Source of the DNA: Verrucomicrobiota bacterium
GTDB lineage: Bacteria; Verrucomicrobiota; Verrucomicrobiia; Opitutales; Opitutaceae
Direction: 5' to 3'
NCBI GenBank assembly: GCA_023457035.1
Contig: JAEWNN010000076.1
Coordinates: 1 to 60,995 of the forward strand
Length of the DNA stretch: 60,995 bases
This document shows positions 9,275 through 17,561 of the stretch, piece by piece. Made by a program: the position numbers and the translations under genes. Every line of letters begins with the position of its first letter. The first letter of the stretch is position 1. The notes beneath the pieces are model-generated. The model was not told the origin of the DNA, did not search any database, and worked only from the letters and a program-made list of their open reading frames with translations.

Positions 9275-9601
9275 TCAGTCGGCCACCGCGGCGAGGTCGT
9301 CGGTCAGGCCCAGGCAGGTGTCGAGGCCGCTGTCGCACAGGATGCGGCGGACGACGGGCGACGGCCGGGCGACGCAGAACAGGCTGTCGGCGCGGCGTCC
9401 CACGGTCTTGGCGACAACGAGCAGGACGCGGATGCCGGCGCTGCTCAGGTAGTCCACGTCCTGCAGGTCGAGGACGACGCGGGCGTGCTCGCCGAGTTGC
9501 TCCAAGATGGATTGTTGGGCCGGTTCCGCCGCAAGGGCGTCGAGACGGCCGGACAAGGCCAGGACGAGGGCGCGGGGGTGGCGCGTGGACGTGATGTGCA
9601 T
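9275..9601 (-). CDS. Small STAS-domain anti-anti-sigma factor (RsbV-like)
   Basis: 108 residues from the ATG at 9601. An in-frame GTG at 9628 would add nine residues, and neither start has a clear ribosome-binding site. A single STAS domain with LVLALSGRLDA at the N-terminus and the phosphoacceptor motif DYLSSAGIRVLL near residues 50-61. It is the first gene of the six-gene minus-strand operon, 10 bases before the NMT1-like gene. As a free-standing STAS protein it is the most likely substrate of the PP2C and HATPase domains of the phosphatase encoded two genes downstream. No sigma factor gene is visible in the window. Confidence 0.88.
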   Translation of the reverse strand: MHITSTRHPRALVLALSGRLDALAAEPAQQSILEQLGEHARVVLDLQDVDYLSSAGIRVLLVVAKTVGRRADSLFCVARPSPVVRRILCDSGLDTCLGLTDDLAAVAD

Positions 9602-9773
9602 GGGTTTGGCGGCGGCGGGGGCGGGCACGAGGCGTGCGGCGTACGGTTGCAGGCTGTTGATATCCGCTCGGTATCGGATTGTGGAGCGCGGACTTGAGGG
9701 AGCCCGGAGCGATGGGGCCCCATGGTGGCGGCGAGGCGGGCGTGGGTCGAGACCGACGGACCCCGCCGTGGGT

Positions 9774-11051
9774 TCACGCCGCGGCGCGGCCGTGGGGGCG
9801 CCGGTGCAGGAGCGTGTACGCGAGAAATGCGAGCGCGCCGGCTGTCATCAGCGCGAGCATACCCAGCGAAAGCGAGAGCGCCGAGCCCCACAGCAGCGGT
9901 GCGAGGATGGCGGTGACGATGGCGTTGCCGCCGCTCTGGGCGAAGGCCTGGCACGAGGCGGCCAGCCCGCGGCGCTCGGGGAAGAGATCGAGCGCCAGGA
10001 GCGTGAGGCAGGGCATCGAAAGCGATGTGCCGATGCCGTAGAGCGCCAGCGGGAGCACGCTCCACGGGAGGGCCGGGGCGTGCAGGGCGTGGAAGGTGAC
10101 GTTGGCCAACGCGGCGGTGGCCATGATGCCGTAGGCGAGCGCCACGGTGCGGCGGCTGCTCAGTTTCCCGGCGAGGTAGCCGGAGAGATGGGCGCCGAGG
10201 AAGATGCCCGCGGTGACCGGGGCGAAGAGCCAGATGAACTCCGTCTCGCTGCGGTGCAGCTGGCCGATGACGAAGGCCGGCGCCGAGACGATGTAGGTGA
10301 ACGTGGCAGCGAAGTTCAGCGTGATGGCCAGCACGAGGGCGACGAAGGGGGCCGAGCGCAGGCATTGCCAGTAGCCGTGAAGCAGCGGGCGCGGGTGCAG
10401 CGACTGGCGTTTCTCGGCCGACAGCGTTTCCGGCAACGCCCGCAGGCACCACCAGCACAATGCGGCGGCGAACAGGGCGAGGAAGGCGAACACCGAGCGC
10501 CAGCCGAACCACACGTGCAACCAGCCGCCAATGACGGGGCCGACCGCCGGCGCCACCGCGAACATGATCGCCACCTGGCTCATCATGCGGCGCGCCTCGG
10601 CGCCGTCGAAGACATCGCGCACGATCGCCCGGCCGATGACCATGCCGGCTCCGGCCGTCATGCCCTGCAGGGCGCGGAAGAACATCAGCGAGCCGAGATC
10701 CCACGAGCACATGCAGCCGATCGACGCCCCGGCGAAGCCGGCGAGCAGCACGATCGTCGGCCGCCGCCGGCCGAGCGCATCGGAGATGGCCCCGTGCCAG
10801 AGCGTCATGATCGCGAACGGCACCATGTAGGCGGTGAGGCTCTGCTGGACGAGCACCGGCGCGACGCCGAACTGCCGGCCGATCTCCTGCAGTGAGGGCA
10901 GGTAGGTGTCGGTCGAGAATGGCCCGAGCGCGGCGAGTGCAGCGAGCAACAGAGCCAAGCTACGGTGACGGTGGGCCTGCGCGGCGGGCGGCTGGACTGG
11001 TGACGCGGAGGACAAGCGGCCGAGGATCCGGAATTTCGCGGACTTTGGCAA
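9774..11051 (-). CDS. Bcr/CflA-family MFS drug efflux transporter
   Basis: About 425 residues with 12 predicted TM helices. Family marks include GPFSTDTYLPSLQEI at the first helix, DALGRRRPTI in the 2-3 loop (MFS motif A) and RALQGMTAGAGMVIGRAIV in helix 4. The family exports drugs and small metabolites at the expense of the proton gradient. The frame opens with TTG at 11051, no ATG is available before the first helix, and the exact start is uncertain. The gene lies 25 bases downstream of the cadD-like gene and may share its transcript. Confidence 0.92.
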   Translation of the reverse strand: MPKSAKFRILGRLSSASPVQPPAAQAHRHRSLALLLAALAALGPFSTDTYLPSLQEIGRQFGVAPVLVQQSLTAYMVPFAIMTLWHGAISDALGRRRPTIVLLAGFAGASIGCMCSWDLGSLMFFRALQGMTAGAGMVIGRAIVRDVFDGAEARRMMSQVAIMFAVAPAVGPVIGGWLHVWFGWRSVFAFLALFAAALCWWCLRALPETLSAEKRQSLHPRPLLHGYWQCLRSAPFVALVLAITLNFAATFTYIVSAPAFVIGQLHRSETEFIWLFAPVTAGIFLGAHLSGYLAGKLSSRRTVALAYGIMATAALANVTFHALHAPALPWSVLPLALYGIGTSLSMPCLTLLALDLFPERRGLAASCQAFAQSGGNAIVTAILAPLLWGSALSLSLGMLALMTAGALAFLAYTLLHRRPHGRAAA

Positions 11052-11076
11052 CCGCGCAACCGGGCAGCTGCGGTGC

Positions 11077-11655
11077 TCAGCGCCCCAAGCCGAAGACCGG
11101 ATGTTGCGCGACGATCCAGAGCCCGATGGCGATGAGGACGAACGGACCGAGCCGGGCGGACCAGCGCTGGACGTGCGGCCCCCAGGTCGGATGGCGCACC
11201 GCCACCCACGCGAGGGCGCAGAGGCCGAAGGCGAGCACGGCGAACGTCGCCGCGGTGACCACTTTCTCGGCGAAGCTCTGGTTGGCGAAGACGGGGATGT
11301 AGGCCCCGAGATTGTCGGCCCCGTTGGCGACCGTCACCAGCGCGACGGTCTGCCACGAGGCGGCCCCGGCGGGCGACTCGTCGTGGCGGGGGCGGACGAG
11401 CCAACGCAGTCCGAGGTAGAGCGGGGCGAGCCCGAGCCAGGGCAGCCAGTCGGCCGGGGCGGCGAGGGCGAGCCAGGCTGCGGCGAAACTCGCGCCGGTG
11501 AGCGCGGCGAGGCCGACCACGGCGCCGAACATCACCCGGCGAGGCCGGCAGCCCGGTTGCGCGAAGAACACGATGAGCAACACGAGGTCGTCGGCGTTGG
11601 TGGCCGCGAAGAGCGCGGTCGCGATCAGGATGGTCTCGAGGACGGCGAACATCAT
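11077..11655 (-). CDS. CadD-family cadmium/cation resistance transporter
   Basis: 192 residues starting MMFAVLETILIATALFAATN. Five or six hydrophobic helices. ATNADDLVLLIVFF and its second-half counterpart VANGADNLGAYIPVFANQ form the inverted-repeat signature of CadD/LysE-like cation efflux proteins. The ATG at 11655 gives the expected family length (about 190-210). An upstream extension in frame is Pro-rich and looks non-coding. It probably exports a divalent cation or quaternary amine; specificity cannot be read from sequence. Confidence 0.86.
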   Translation of the reverse strand: MMFAVLETILIATALFAATNADDLVLLIVFFAQPGCRPRRVMFGAVVGLAALTGASFAAAWLALAAPADWLPWLGLAPLYLGLRWLVRPRHDESPAGAASWQTVALVTVANGADNLGAYIPVFANQSFAEKVVTAATFAVLAFGLCALAWVAVRHPTWGPHVQRWSARLGPFVLIAIGLWIVAQHPVFGLGR

Positions 11656-11909
11656 CGGGCCCGGTGGATCAGGCTCGCGGCACGGCGGCGCTGGCGGGGG
11701 TGGTCCATCCGGTGGGGTGCATGGCGGAAGCAGACACCGGCGGTGCGGATGACTCCAACCTGAAAACACGGGCTGGATTGGGGGCGGTGCAGTGCCGGCC
11801 GGCCGGAGAGAAGGGGGAAACGTCACGATCCTGGCACCGGAAACCTGCCGGTGGCGATTGAGCGGGCGGGCGGGCGGGCTAGATTGCGGCCATCTCAACC
11901 CGCCCCGCC

Positions 11910-12338
11910 ATGATCGTCGATCTCGCCGCCCAACGCGCCATGGACCAGCTCAGGAAGACCGGATTTGCCGGCCTCACCGAGGCCGAACGTATCCTCGCCA
12001 CGGTGTGGCAGTTCGCCGCGGGCGTCGCGAACCACGGGTTCGCCGGATACTACCTGAGCCGGCGCGGCGATGTCGCCTTCCATGCGCCCGCCGCGCTGCG
12101 GGCGATCGGGGCGCACGAGCTGGCGGCCATCGCGGCGGAGGCCAACGCGCAGTTTGGCGTCGGCGGTCCGTCGCCCGAGCCGCAGGTGCGCGCCGAACAG
12201 CTCCGGCTGCTCGGCGCCGAGGCGCACCGGCTTTTCGAGGCGCTCGAACGGCGCTACTTCGAGGCCGAGGAGAGCATCGATGCGTTGTTCGAGGCGTGGT
12301 ACGAGCGGCAGAAGAACGCGGCGACTCCGGCGGCGTGA
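11910..12338 (+). CDS. DUF4375 domain protein (DMP19-like)
   Basis: 142 residues, cytoplasmic, no TM segment. The motif AERILATVWQFAAGVANHGFAGYYLSRRG matches the DUF4375 hallmark of a Trp/Glu-rich helix followed by a VxNGGF-type turn and an aromatic-rich strand (here VANHGFAGYYL). The function of the family is unknown. It stands alone between divergent cadD and the following 2Fe-2S protein gene. Confidence 0.75.
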   Translation: MIVDLAAQRAMDQLRKTGFAGLTEAERILATVWQFAAGVANHGFAGYYLSRRGDVAFHAPAALRAIGAHELAAIAAEANAQFGVGGPSPEPQVRAEQLRLLGAEAHRLFEALERRYFEAEESIDALFEAWYERQKNAATPAA

Positions 12339-12460
12339 CTGCGGAATGGCGCCGCCGCGCCGGTCCCGGCGCTTGGCTCGGGAACAGGAGAGGATCTCGT
12401 GGCGGCGGTGCGGTTGCCACAACCCGCGCGAGGGACTAGAAGAGGGCTTTCCGCCGCGCC

Positions 12461-12814
12461 ATGCCTTCCTCCGATCGAAACTCCACCGACGCCGCGTTTG
12501 CCGCGATGAAACTCGCGAAAGCGCGACGCCACGTCTTCCTGTGCGTGGGGCCGGACTGCTGCAGCACTGCGGAGGGACTGGAGACGTGGGACTGGTTGAA
12601 ACGCCGCCTGAAGGAGACGGGCATCCCGGTGCTGCGGACCAAGGCCGCGTGCCTGCGCGTCTGCCGCGGCGGCCCGTGGCTGGTCGTGTATCCTGAAGGC
12701 GTGTGGTACGGCGGCGTGACGCCCGAGCGCTGCGAGCGCATCGTCGTCGAGCACCTGCAGGGCGGCGTGCCGGTCGCCGAGTGGGTCGCGGCGACGCGGC
12801 CGTTGGCGGAGTGA
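12461..12814 (+). CDS. (2Fe-2S) thioredoxin-like ferredoxin
   Basis: 117 residues. Cysteines C28, C33/C34, C64 and C68 follow the C-x4-C...C-x3-C arrangement of small thioredoxin-fold 2Fe-2S ferredoxins: FLCVGPDCC, then KAACLRVCRGGP. The C-terminal part VVYPEGVWYGGVTPE is typical of the family. It probably acts as a small electron carrier. The gene is followed by a palindrome at 12830-12853 that may terminate it. Confidence 0.9.
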   Translation: MPSSDRNSTDAAFAAMKLAKARRHVFLCVGPDCCSTAEGLETWDWLKRRLKETGIPVLRTKAACLRVCRGGPWLVVYPEGVWYGGVTPERCERIVVEHLQGGVPVAEWVAATRPLAE

Positions 12815-12829
12815 GCGGCGTGAAGGAGC

Positions 12830-12853
12830 GACCCGCTCGGCGACAAGCGGGTC
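12830..12853. repeat. REP-like palindrome, copy 1
   Basis: Arms GACCCGCT and AGCGGGTC around an 8-base loop, between the convergent 2Fe-2S and SUMF1-like genes. It is related to copies at 15050-15073 and, more loosely, 60868-60890. It could act as a bidirectional terminator. Confidence 0.6.
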
Positions 12854-12881
12854 CATCTTGGTCGGTGGCTTGGACGACGCG

Positions 12882-13808
12882 TCAGTGGCGCCGCCGGGCG
12901 ATTACGCGGCGGAGCACGGCCAGGCCGAGCCCGCCCAAACCGGCGAGGAGCGCGTAGGTGCTCGGCTCGGGGATGGCGGTGAGCGTGGTGGCGAGGCGAA
13001 AGCCGAGTTTGTCGTTGGCGGCGGTGTCGATGAGGTTGTTGAGGCGGGCGTTGGTGAGCTGGTTGGCGGTGAGGTTCCACGCGCCGCCGAGGGCCCAGTG
13101 GCGGGTGCCGGCGGCGTTCTGCGCGGTGCCGGTCCACTCCTCCACGCCGCCGGTCATGCCGTACAGGCCGTAGCCGTTGGCCGTGCCGTAGGTGACGGTT
13201 GGATAGGAGTCGGAGGTCGGGCCGACGCTGAGATAGCCGTAGAAGGCATCGGTTTCGGCGAGTGTGTCGGCGCCGGTGCCGTAGAGCCGGAACGTGTCGA
13301 CGCGCGGGTCGTGGTAGGCGGCTTTGTACCACTCGTCGGCGGTGGGCAGGCGGAAATCGCCGGCGGTGGCGGTGCTCCCGGTGCCGAGCCAGTTGGCGAA
13401 GGCGACGGCTTCGCTGTAGCGCACGACGTTGACGGCCTTGTCGGCGCAACCGAGGCGGAGGTTCACGGTGCCGTCGGCGTTGCGGGAGAGTCCGATATAC
13501 GGCGACTGCGTGCTGGCGAACATGTACGAGTCGTAGCGCGTGTCGTTGAGGAAGACGGCGTACTGCGCCCAGGTGACCTCGGTAGTGCCGATGTTGTAGG
13601 CGTAACCGACGGCGCCCCAGCCGCGAGTGGAGGGCGTGGCGGCGGTGGCGCCGGTATCGGCGACCGTGGCGAAGTCCATGGCGACGCCAGCGGCGGCCAG
13701 TTTGGCGTAGCCGGTTTCAGCCCCGAGGGCGAAGTCGGCGGCGGACGCCGAGGTGAAGAGGGCCGCCGACGCGAGGCCGGCGACGAGGAGACGTGATGCT
13801 GTGTTCAT
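12882..13808 (-). CDS. SUMF1/FGE-sulfatase-like PEP-CTERM secreted protein
   Basis: 308 residues from the ATG at 13808 (MNTASRLLVAGLASAALF), giving a clean signal peptide. The body is a formylglycine-generating-enzyme-like (SUMF1/lectin-type) fold: YNIGTTEVTWAQYAVFLN, FRLPTADEWYKAAYHDPR and YGLYGMTGGVEEWT. The C-terminus carries a PEP-CTERM sorting signal: IPEPSTYALLAG, a hydrophobic helix, then RRVIARRRH. It is exported and probably processed by an exosortase encoded elsewhere. Most such secreted members lack the catalytic cysteines, so an enzymatic role should not be assumed. Confidence 0.9.
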   Translation of the reverse strand: MNTASRLLVAGLASAALFTSASAADFALGAETGYAKLAAAGVAMDFATVADTGATAATPSTRGWGAVGYAYNIGTTEVTWAQYAVFLNDTRYDSYMFASTQSPYIGLSRNADGTVNLRLGCADKAVNVVRYSEAVAFANWLGTGSTATAGDFRLPTADEWYKAAYHDPRVDTFRLYGTGADTLAETDAFYGYLSVGPTSDSYPTVTYGTANGYGLYGMTGGVEEWTGTAQNAAGTRHWALGGAWNLTANQLTNARLNNLIDTAANDKLGFRLATTLTAIPEPSTYALLAGLGGLGLAVLRRVIARRRH

Positions 13809-13884
13809 GGGTTGGATGTGGGAAACGGGCAAAGCTCCGCCCGGCGCGCCCGGGCGGGGGCGCGGCGAGGGCCGTGGGGACGGG

Positions 13885-14106
13885 TTAGCTGTCCGGCGGC
13901 TTCGCCTGCGCGAGGGCGGCGGCGAGGCAGTCGGGACAGATGCAGGGGCTGCGGCGGTAAGTCTTTGGGACGCGGGCGAGCAGCTCCGGTGGGAAATAGC
14001 GATGGAAGCACCAGCAGCCGCCGTTGGGGATGGCGGGGTCGGCTTCGCCGCAGCGGTTGGGTCGTCCGCAGAGCGGGCAGATGCGGTCTTTGCGTTTGGC
14101 GATCAT
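13885..14106 (-). CDS. Cysteine-rich CWC family protein
   Basis: 73 residues with eight cysteines: CPLC (10-13), C19, CWC (31-33), and CICPDC (55-60). The central GGCWCFHRYFPPELL is the family hallmark. It probably binds zinc; function unknown. It lies in the same orientation as nrdG, 89 bases upstream of the SUMF1-like start. Confidence 0.85.
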   Translation of the reverse strand: MIAKRKDRICPLCGRPNRCGEADPAIPNGGCWCFHRYFPPELLARVPKTYRRSPCICPDCLAAALAQAKPPDS

Positions 14107-14194
14107 GCGCGGCGCGGAGTGCTCAGGAGCGACAGAAAGAAACGAAGAGAGCGAAGAAACAGACAGGAAGGACGTATGCCTGCGGTGCGTGGGT

Positions 14195-14881
14195 TCATCG
14201 GGGGCATATCACGGTCTGAGTGCCGTCCTGCGGTGCTTCGTTCTCCTCGTTGGCTTCAGTGGTGTTTGGATGGTCCGGACTTCCGACCGTTTGCCCGGCG
14301 GCGCTGGGCGGACGGTACTCCTGCCAGACGTGGGGCGAGCCGGCGGCGAGGCGGGCGATGGCGGCGCAGTCGGCGTCGGTGAGGCCGGGCCACTTGGTGG
14401 TGCGGAGTTGGTGCGGGATGGCGCGGGTGCGGAGGAGCGCGACGGTCTCGGCGAGGGCGGTGGTGTCGACCGGCACGCCGGCGGCCTCGGCGTAACGGGA
14501 CCATGGAGCCTTCAGGTCCATGGCGACGAAGTCGACGAGGTCGGCATCGAGCAGCGCGCGCACGAGGGCGGGGTTGCTGCCGTTGGTGTCGAGCTTGGTG
14601 GCGAAGCCGAGGCGTTTCACCGCGTGGAGGAACTTGGCGAGGCCGGGCTGGAGGGTGGGTTCGCCGCCGGTGACGACCACGCCGTCGAGCTTGCCGCGGC
14701 GTTGGGCGAGGCGTGCGAGGATCTCGGGCACGGGCAGCGGGAGCGTGAATTGTTCGGGGTGGACGAGGGCGGGGTTGTGGCACCACGGGCAGCGCCAGTT
14801 GCAGCCCTGCGTGAAGACGACCGCGGCAAGTTTGCCGGGGAAGTCGCTGAGGGAGCAGGGAACGTAGCCGCCGATGCGCAT
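14195..14881 (-). CDS. nrdG: Anaerobic ribonucleoside-triphosphate reductase-activating protein (radical SAM)
   Basis: 228 residues. The 4Fe-4S/SAM motif C-x3-C-x2-C is at C27, C31 and C34 (QGCNWRCPWCHN), followed by VVTGGEPTLQ (SAM-binding GGE motif). It generates the glycyl radical on NrdD. It begins MRIGGYVPCSLSDFPGKLAA, the normal N-terminus of the family, so the ATG at 14881 is preferred. The last 25 residues (after EYRPPSAAGQ) are polar and low-complexity and may be lineage-specific. The partner nrdD lies 258 bases upstream on the same strand. Confidence 0.94.
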   Translation of the reverse strand: MRIGGYVPCSLSDFPGKLAAVVFTQGCNWRCPWCHNPALVHPEQFTLPLPVPEILARLAQRRGKLDGVVVTGGEPTLQPGLAKFLHAVKRLGFATKLDTNGSNPALVRALLDADLVDFVAMDLKAPWSRYAEAAGVPVDTTALAETVALLRTRAIPHQLRTTKWPGLTDADCAAIARLAAGSPHVWQEYRPPSAAGQTVGSPDHPNTTEANEENEAPQDGTQTVICPR

Positions 14882-15049
14882 GGAAGGGGAAGTAGCGAGG
14901 AGGGAGGAGCGAGTAGCGAGGAGACGGAGGATGGCGGAAAGAGTGGTGCGGGGACGCGGGCCGAGGCGGATGGCGGGCGTGAAGCCCGCCCCACCATCGG
15001 AGGGGCGGAGTCGGCGGCGTTGATGGCGATCGCCGTGGGCGGAGCGCTC

Positions 15050-15073
15050 GACCCGCTTGGGGGCAAGCGGGTC
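15050..15073. repeat. REP-like palindrome, copy 2
   Basis: Perfect arms GACCCGCTTG and CAAGCGGGTC around GGGG, in the nrdD-nrdG intergenic region (14882-15138). Nearby at about 14979-15000 is another small stem, GGGCGTGAAGCCC. It may form a processing or termination hairpin in the nrdDG transcript. Confidence 0.65.
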
Positions 15074-15138
15074 CACCCGCAGGCGTGGGGCCGATCTACT
15101 CGCTGCCCACTGCTCGATCCTCGCTACAGTCTGGCATT

Positions 15139-17427
15139 TCACGCGTTGGCGGTGATCGGCTCGGCGGGCCGGTCGGCGACGCGGGGGAAGGGGAGGCCCG
15201 TCTCGGCTGCCTGGACGGCGGGAACTTTGAAGACGCGGCGGCGCGAGTACTCGGCTTGCTTGCCCTCGTTCCACTGCTGGACGGGACGCAGGTAGCCGAC
15301 GACGCGCGAGTACACTTCGCTGGCTTGGCCGCAGTGCGGGCACTTGAAGTGTTCGCCGGCCACGTAACCGTGCTCCGGGCACACGCTGAAGGTCGGCGTG
15401 AGCGAGAAGTACGGCAGGCGGTAGCCGGCGGCGATGCGGCGCACGAGCGTCTTCACGGCCTGCGGGTCGGCGAGGCGCTCGCCGAGGAAGAGGTGGAGCA
15501 CGGTGCCGCCGGTGTAGCGGGTCTGGAGGTTGTCCTGATGGTCGAGCGCCTCGAAGAGATCGTCGGTGGTCTGGACGGGGAGCTGGGTGGAGTTGGTGTA
15601 GTAGGGCTTGGCGCCGGACTGGGCGACGTCCTCCTCGTTGGCGGCGAGGATGCCGGGGAAGCGCTCCTTGTCCTTCTTGGCGAGGCGGTAGCTGGTGCCC
15701 TCGGCGGGGGTGGCCTCGAGGTTGTAGTGGTTGCCGGTCTCCTGCTGGTAGGCGACGAGGCGCTCGCGCATGAAGTCGAGCGTGCGCACGGCGAAGGCCG
15801 CGCCCTCGGGGGTGGCGATGGTGCCGAGGCCGAGGTTGACGCAGGCCTCGCTCATGCCGACCAGGCCGATGGTGCTGAAGTGGTTCTTCCAGTAGCAGCC
15901 GAAGCGCTCGTACATGTGGCGCAGGTAGTGGCTGGTGTACGGATACAGGCCGGCGGCGGTGAGGCGTTCGAGGAACTTGCGCTTGGTCTCGAGGCTGTCG
16001 CGCGCGGTGTCCATGAGGCGGACGAGGCGGGCGCGGAACGCCTCCTCGCGCTCGGCCAGCGGGGCGTCGGCGCCGGGGGCGGCGGGGCGGTCCTGCGTGG
16101 CGAGGTAGCCCAGGCGGGGGAGGTTGATGGTGACGACGCCGACGGAGCCGGTGAGCGGGTGCGCGCCGAAGAGGCCGCCGCCGCGCTTCTCGAGCTGGGT
16201 GTTGTCGATGCGCAGGCGGCAGCACATCGAGCGGGCGTCCTCCGGCTTCATGTCGGAATTGATGAAGTTGGAGAAGTACGGGATGCCGTAGCGGCCGGTC
16301 ATCTCCCAGAGGCCGGCGAGGTTGGCGTTGTCCCAGTCGAAATCGGGCGTGAGGTTGATCGTGGGAATCGGGAAGGTGAACACGCGGCCGTGGGCGTCGC
16401 CCTCGGCCATGACCTCGAAGAAGGCGCGGTTGAAGAGGTTCATCTCCTCCTGGAACTGGCCGTAGCTGAAGGGCTGGAGCGCGCCGCCGCGCACGACGGG
16501 CTGGTCGGCCATGTGGCGCGGGCAGACGAGGTCGAGGGTGACGTTGGTGAACGGCGTCTGGAAGCCGACGCGGGTGGGGACGTTGATGTTGAAGACGAAC
16601 TCCTGGAGCGCCTGCTTGACCTGGGCGTAGGAGAGGTGGTCGAAGCGGATGAAGGGCGCGAGGAGGGTGTCGAAGCTGGAGAAGGCCTGCGCGCCGGCGG
16701 CCTCGCCCTGGAGGGTGTAGAAGAAGTTGATGATCTGGCCGAGGGCGGTGCGGAGGTGCTTGGCGGGCTTCGACTCGATCTTGCCGGGAACGCCGCAGAA
16801 ACCCTGGTTGAGCAGGTCGTAAAGATCCCAACCGACGCAATACACCGAGAGCTGGTTGAGGTCGTGGAGGTGGAAGTCGCCGGACTCGTGGGCGGCGCGG
16901 ATGTCGGGCGAGTAGATGGCGTTGAGCCAGTAGGACTGGGAGGCGGAGGAGGAGAGGTAGTTGTTTAGGCCCTGGAGCGAGTAGCTCATGTTGCTGTTCT
17001 CGCGCACCTGCCAGTCGAGCTGTTTGAGGTAGCCGTCGATGAGGGCGACGTCCTGCTTGGCAGTGATCTCGCGCAGGCGTTTGTGCTGGTCGCGGTAGAC
17101 GATGAGGGCGCGGCCGGTCCGGCGGAACGGCGAGTCGAGCAGCACCTCCTCGACCATGTCCTGCACCTGCTCCACGGACGGCTCGGTGTCGGCGACGGTG
17201 CAGAGCAGGAGGTTCACGACGCGCACGGTGAGGCGGTGGGCGACGGCGTCGTCGTATTCGCCGGTGGCGGCGCCGGCGCGGGCGAGGGCGCGGGTGATGC
17301 GCGCGGCCTCGAAGGGCACGCGGCGGCCGTCGCGCTTGCGGATGAGGGCGGGCAGGCCGGGCGTGCTCTGGAGGTAGGCGGCGAGATCCTGGGCGGGAGT
17401 CGGAAGGTGAAGCGGCGGGACGTTCAT
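15139..17427 (-). CDS. nrdD: Anaerobic (class III) ribonucleoside-triphosphate reductase
   Basis: 762 residues. The N-terminal ATP-cone (about 28-120, IRKRDGRRVPFEAARI) is followed by the ten-stranded barrel domain. A zinc site is present near the C-terminus (CPEHGY...CPHCG). The glycyl-radical site is GYLRPVQQWN in SRVVGYLRP, with Gly711. It reduces ribonucleotides to deoxyribonucleotides under anoxia after activation by NrdG, encoded immediately downstream. The ATG at 17427 begins MNVPPLHLPTPAQDL. Its presence indicates growth, or at least DNA synthesis, without oxygen. Confidence 0.96.
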   Translation of the reverse strand: MNVPPLHLPTPAQDLAAYLQSTPGLPALIRKRDGRRVPFEAARITRALARAGAATGEYDDAVAHRLTVRVVNLLLCTVADTEPSVEQVQDMVEEVLLDSPFRRTGRALIVYRDQHKRLREITAKQDVALIDGYLKQLDWQVRENSNMSYSLQGLNNYLSSSASQSYWLNAIYSPDIRAAHESGDFHLHDLNQLSVYCVGWDLYDLLNQGFCGVPGKIESKPAKHLRTALGQIINFFYTLQGEAAGAQAFSSFDTLLAPFIRFDHLSYAQVKQALQEFVFNINVPTRVGFQTPFTNVTLDLVCPRHMADQPVVRGGALQPFSYGQFQEEMNLFNRAFFEVMAEGDAHGRVFTFPIPTINLTPDFDWDNANLAGLWEMTGRYGIPYFSNFINSDMKPEDARSMCCRLRIDNTQLEKRGGGLFGAHPLTGSVGVVTINLPRLGYLATQDRPAAPGADAPLAEREEAFRARLVRLMDTARDSLETKRKFLERLTAAGLYPYTSHYLRHMYERFGCYWKNHFSTIGLVGMSEACVNLGLGTIATPEGAAFAVRTLDFMRERLVAYQQETGNHYNLEATPAEGTSYRLAKKDKERFPGILAANEEDVAQSGAKPYYTNSTQLPVQTTDDLFEALDHQDNLQTRYTGGTVLHLFLGERLADPQAVKTLVRRIAAGYRLPYFSLTPTFSVCPEHGYVAGEHFKCPHCGQASEVYSRVVGYLRPVQQWNEGKQAEYSRRRVFKVPAVQAAETGLPFPRVADRPAEPITANA

Positions 17428-17561
17428 GGCGGAGACGGGGTTTGGGGATTTTCGGAAGGTGGATTGCGGAGTGCGGAATGGGGCTGTGGAGGACGGCGGA
17501 AGGAGAAATGTGGAGATCAGGGAATCGGGAACGGAGGGCGAGGGGAGCTGGAGGGCGGGCG

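Noticed and set aside
9712..9723. Perfect palindrome ATGGGGCCCCAT between the MFS gene and the STAS operon
   Set aside because: Short, GC-rich and without context linking it to a regulator; expected by chance in this composition.
11656..11909. Metal riboswitch upstream of the CadD-like gene
   Set aside because: No conserved NiCo, yybP or other riboswitch core could be recognised in the intergenic sequence.
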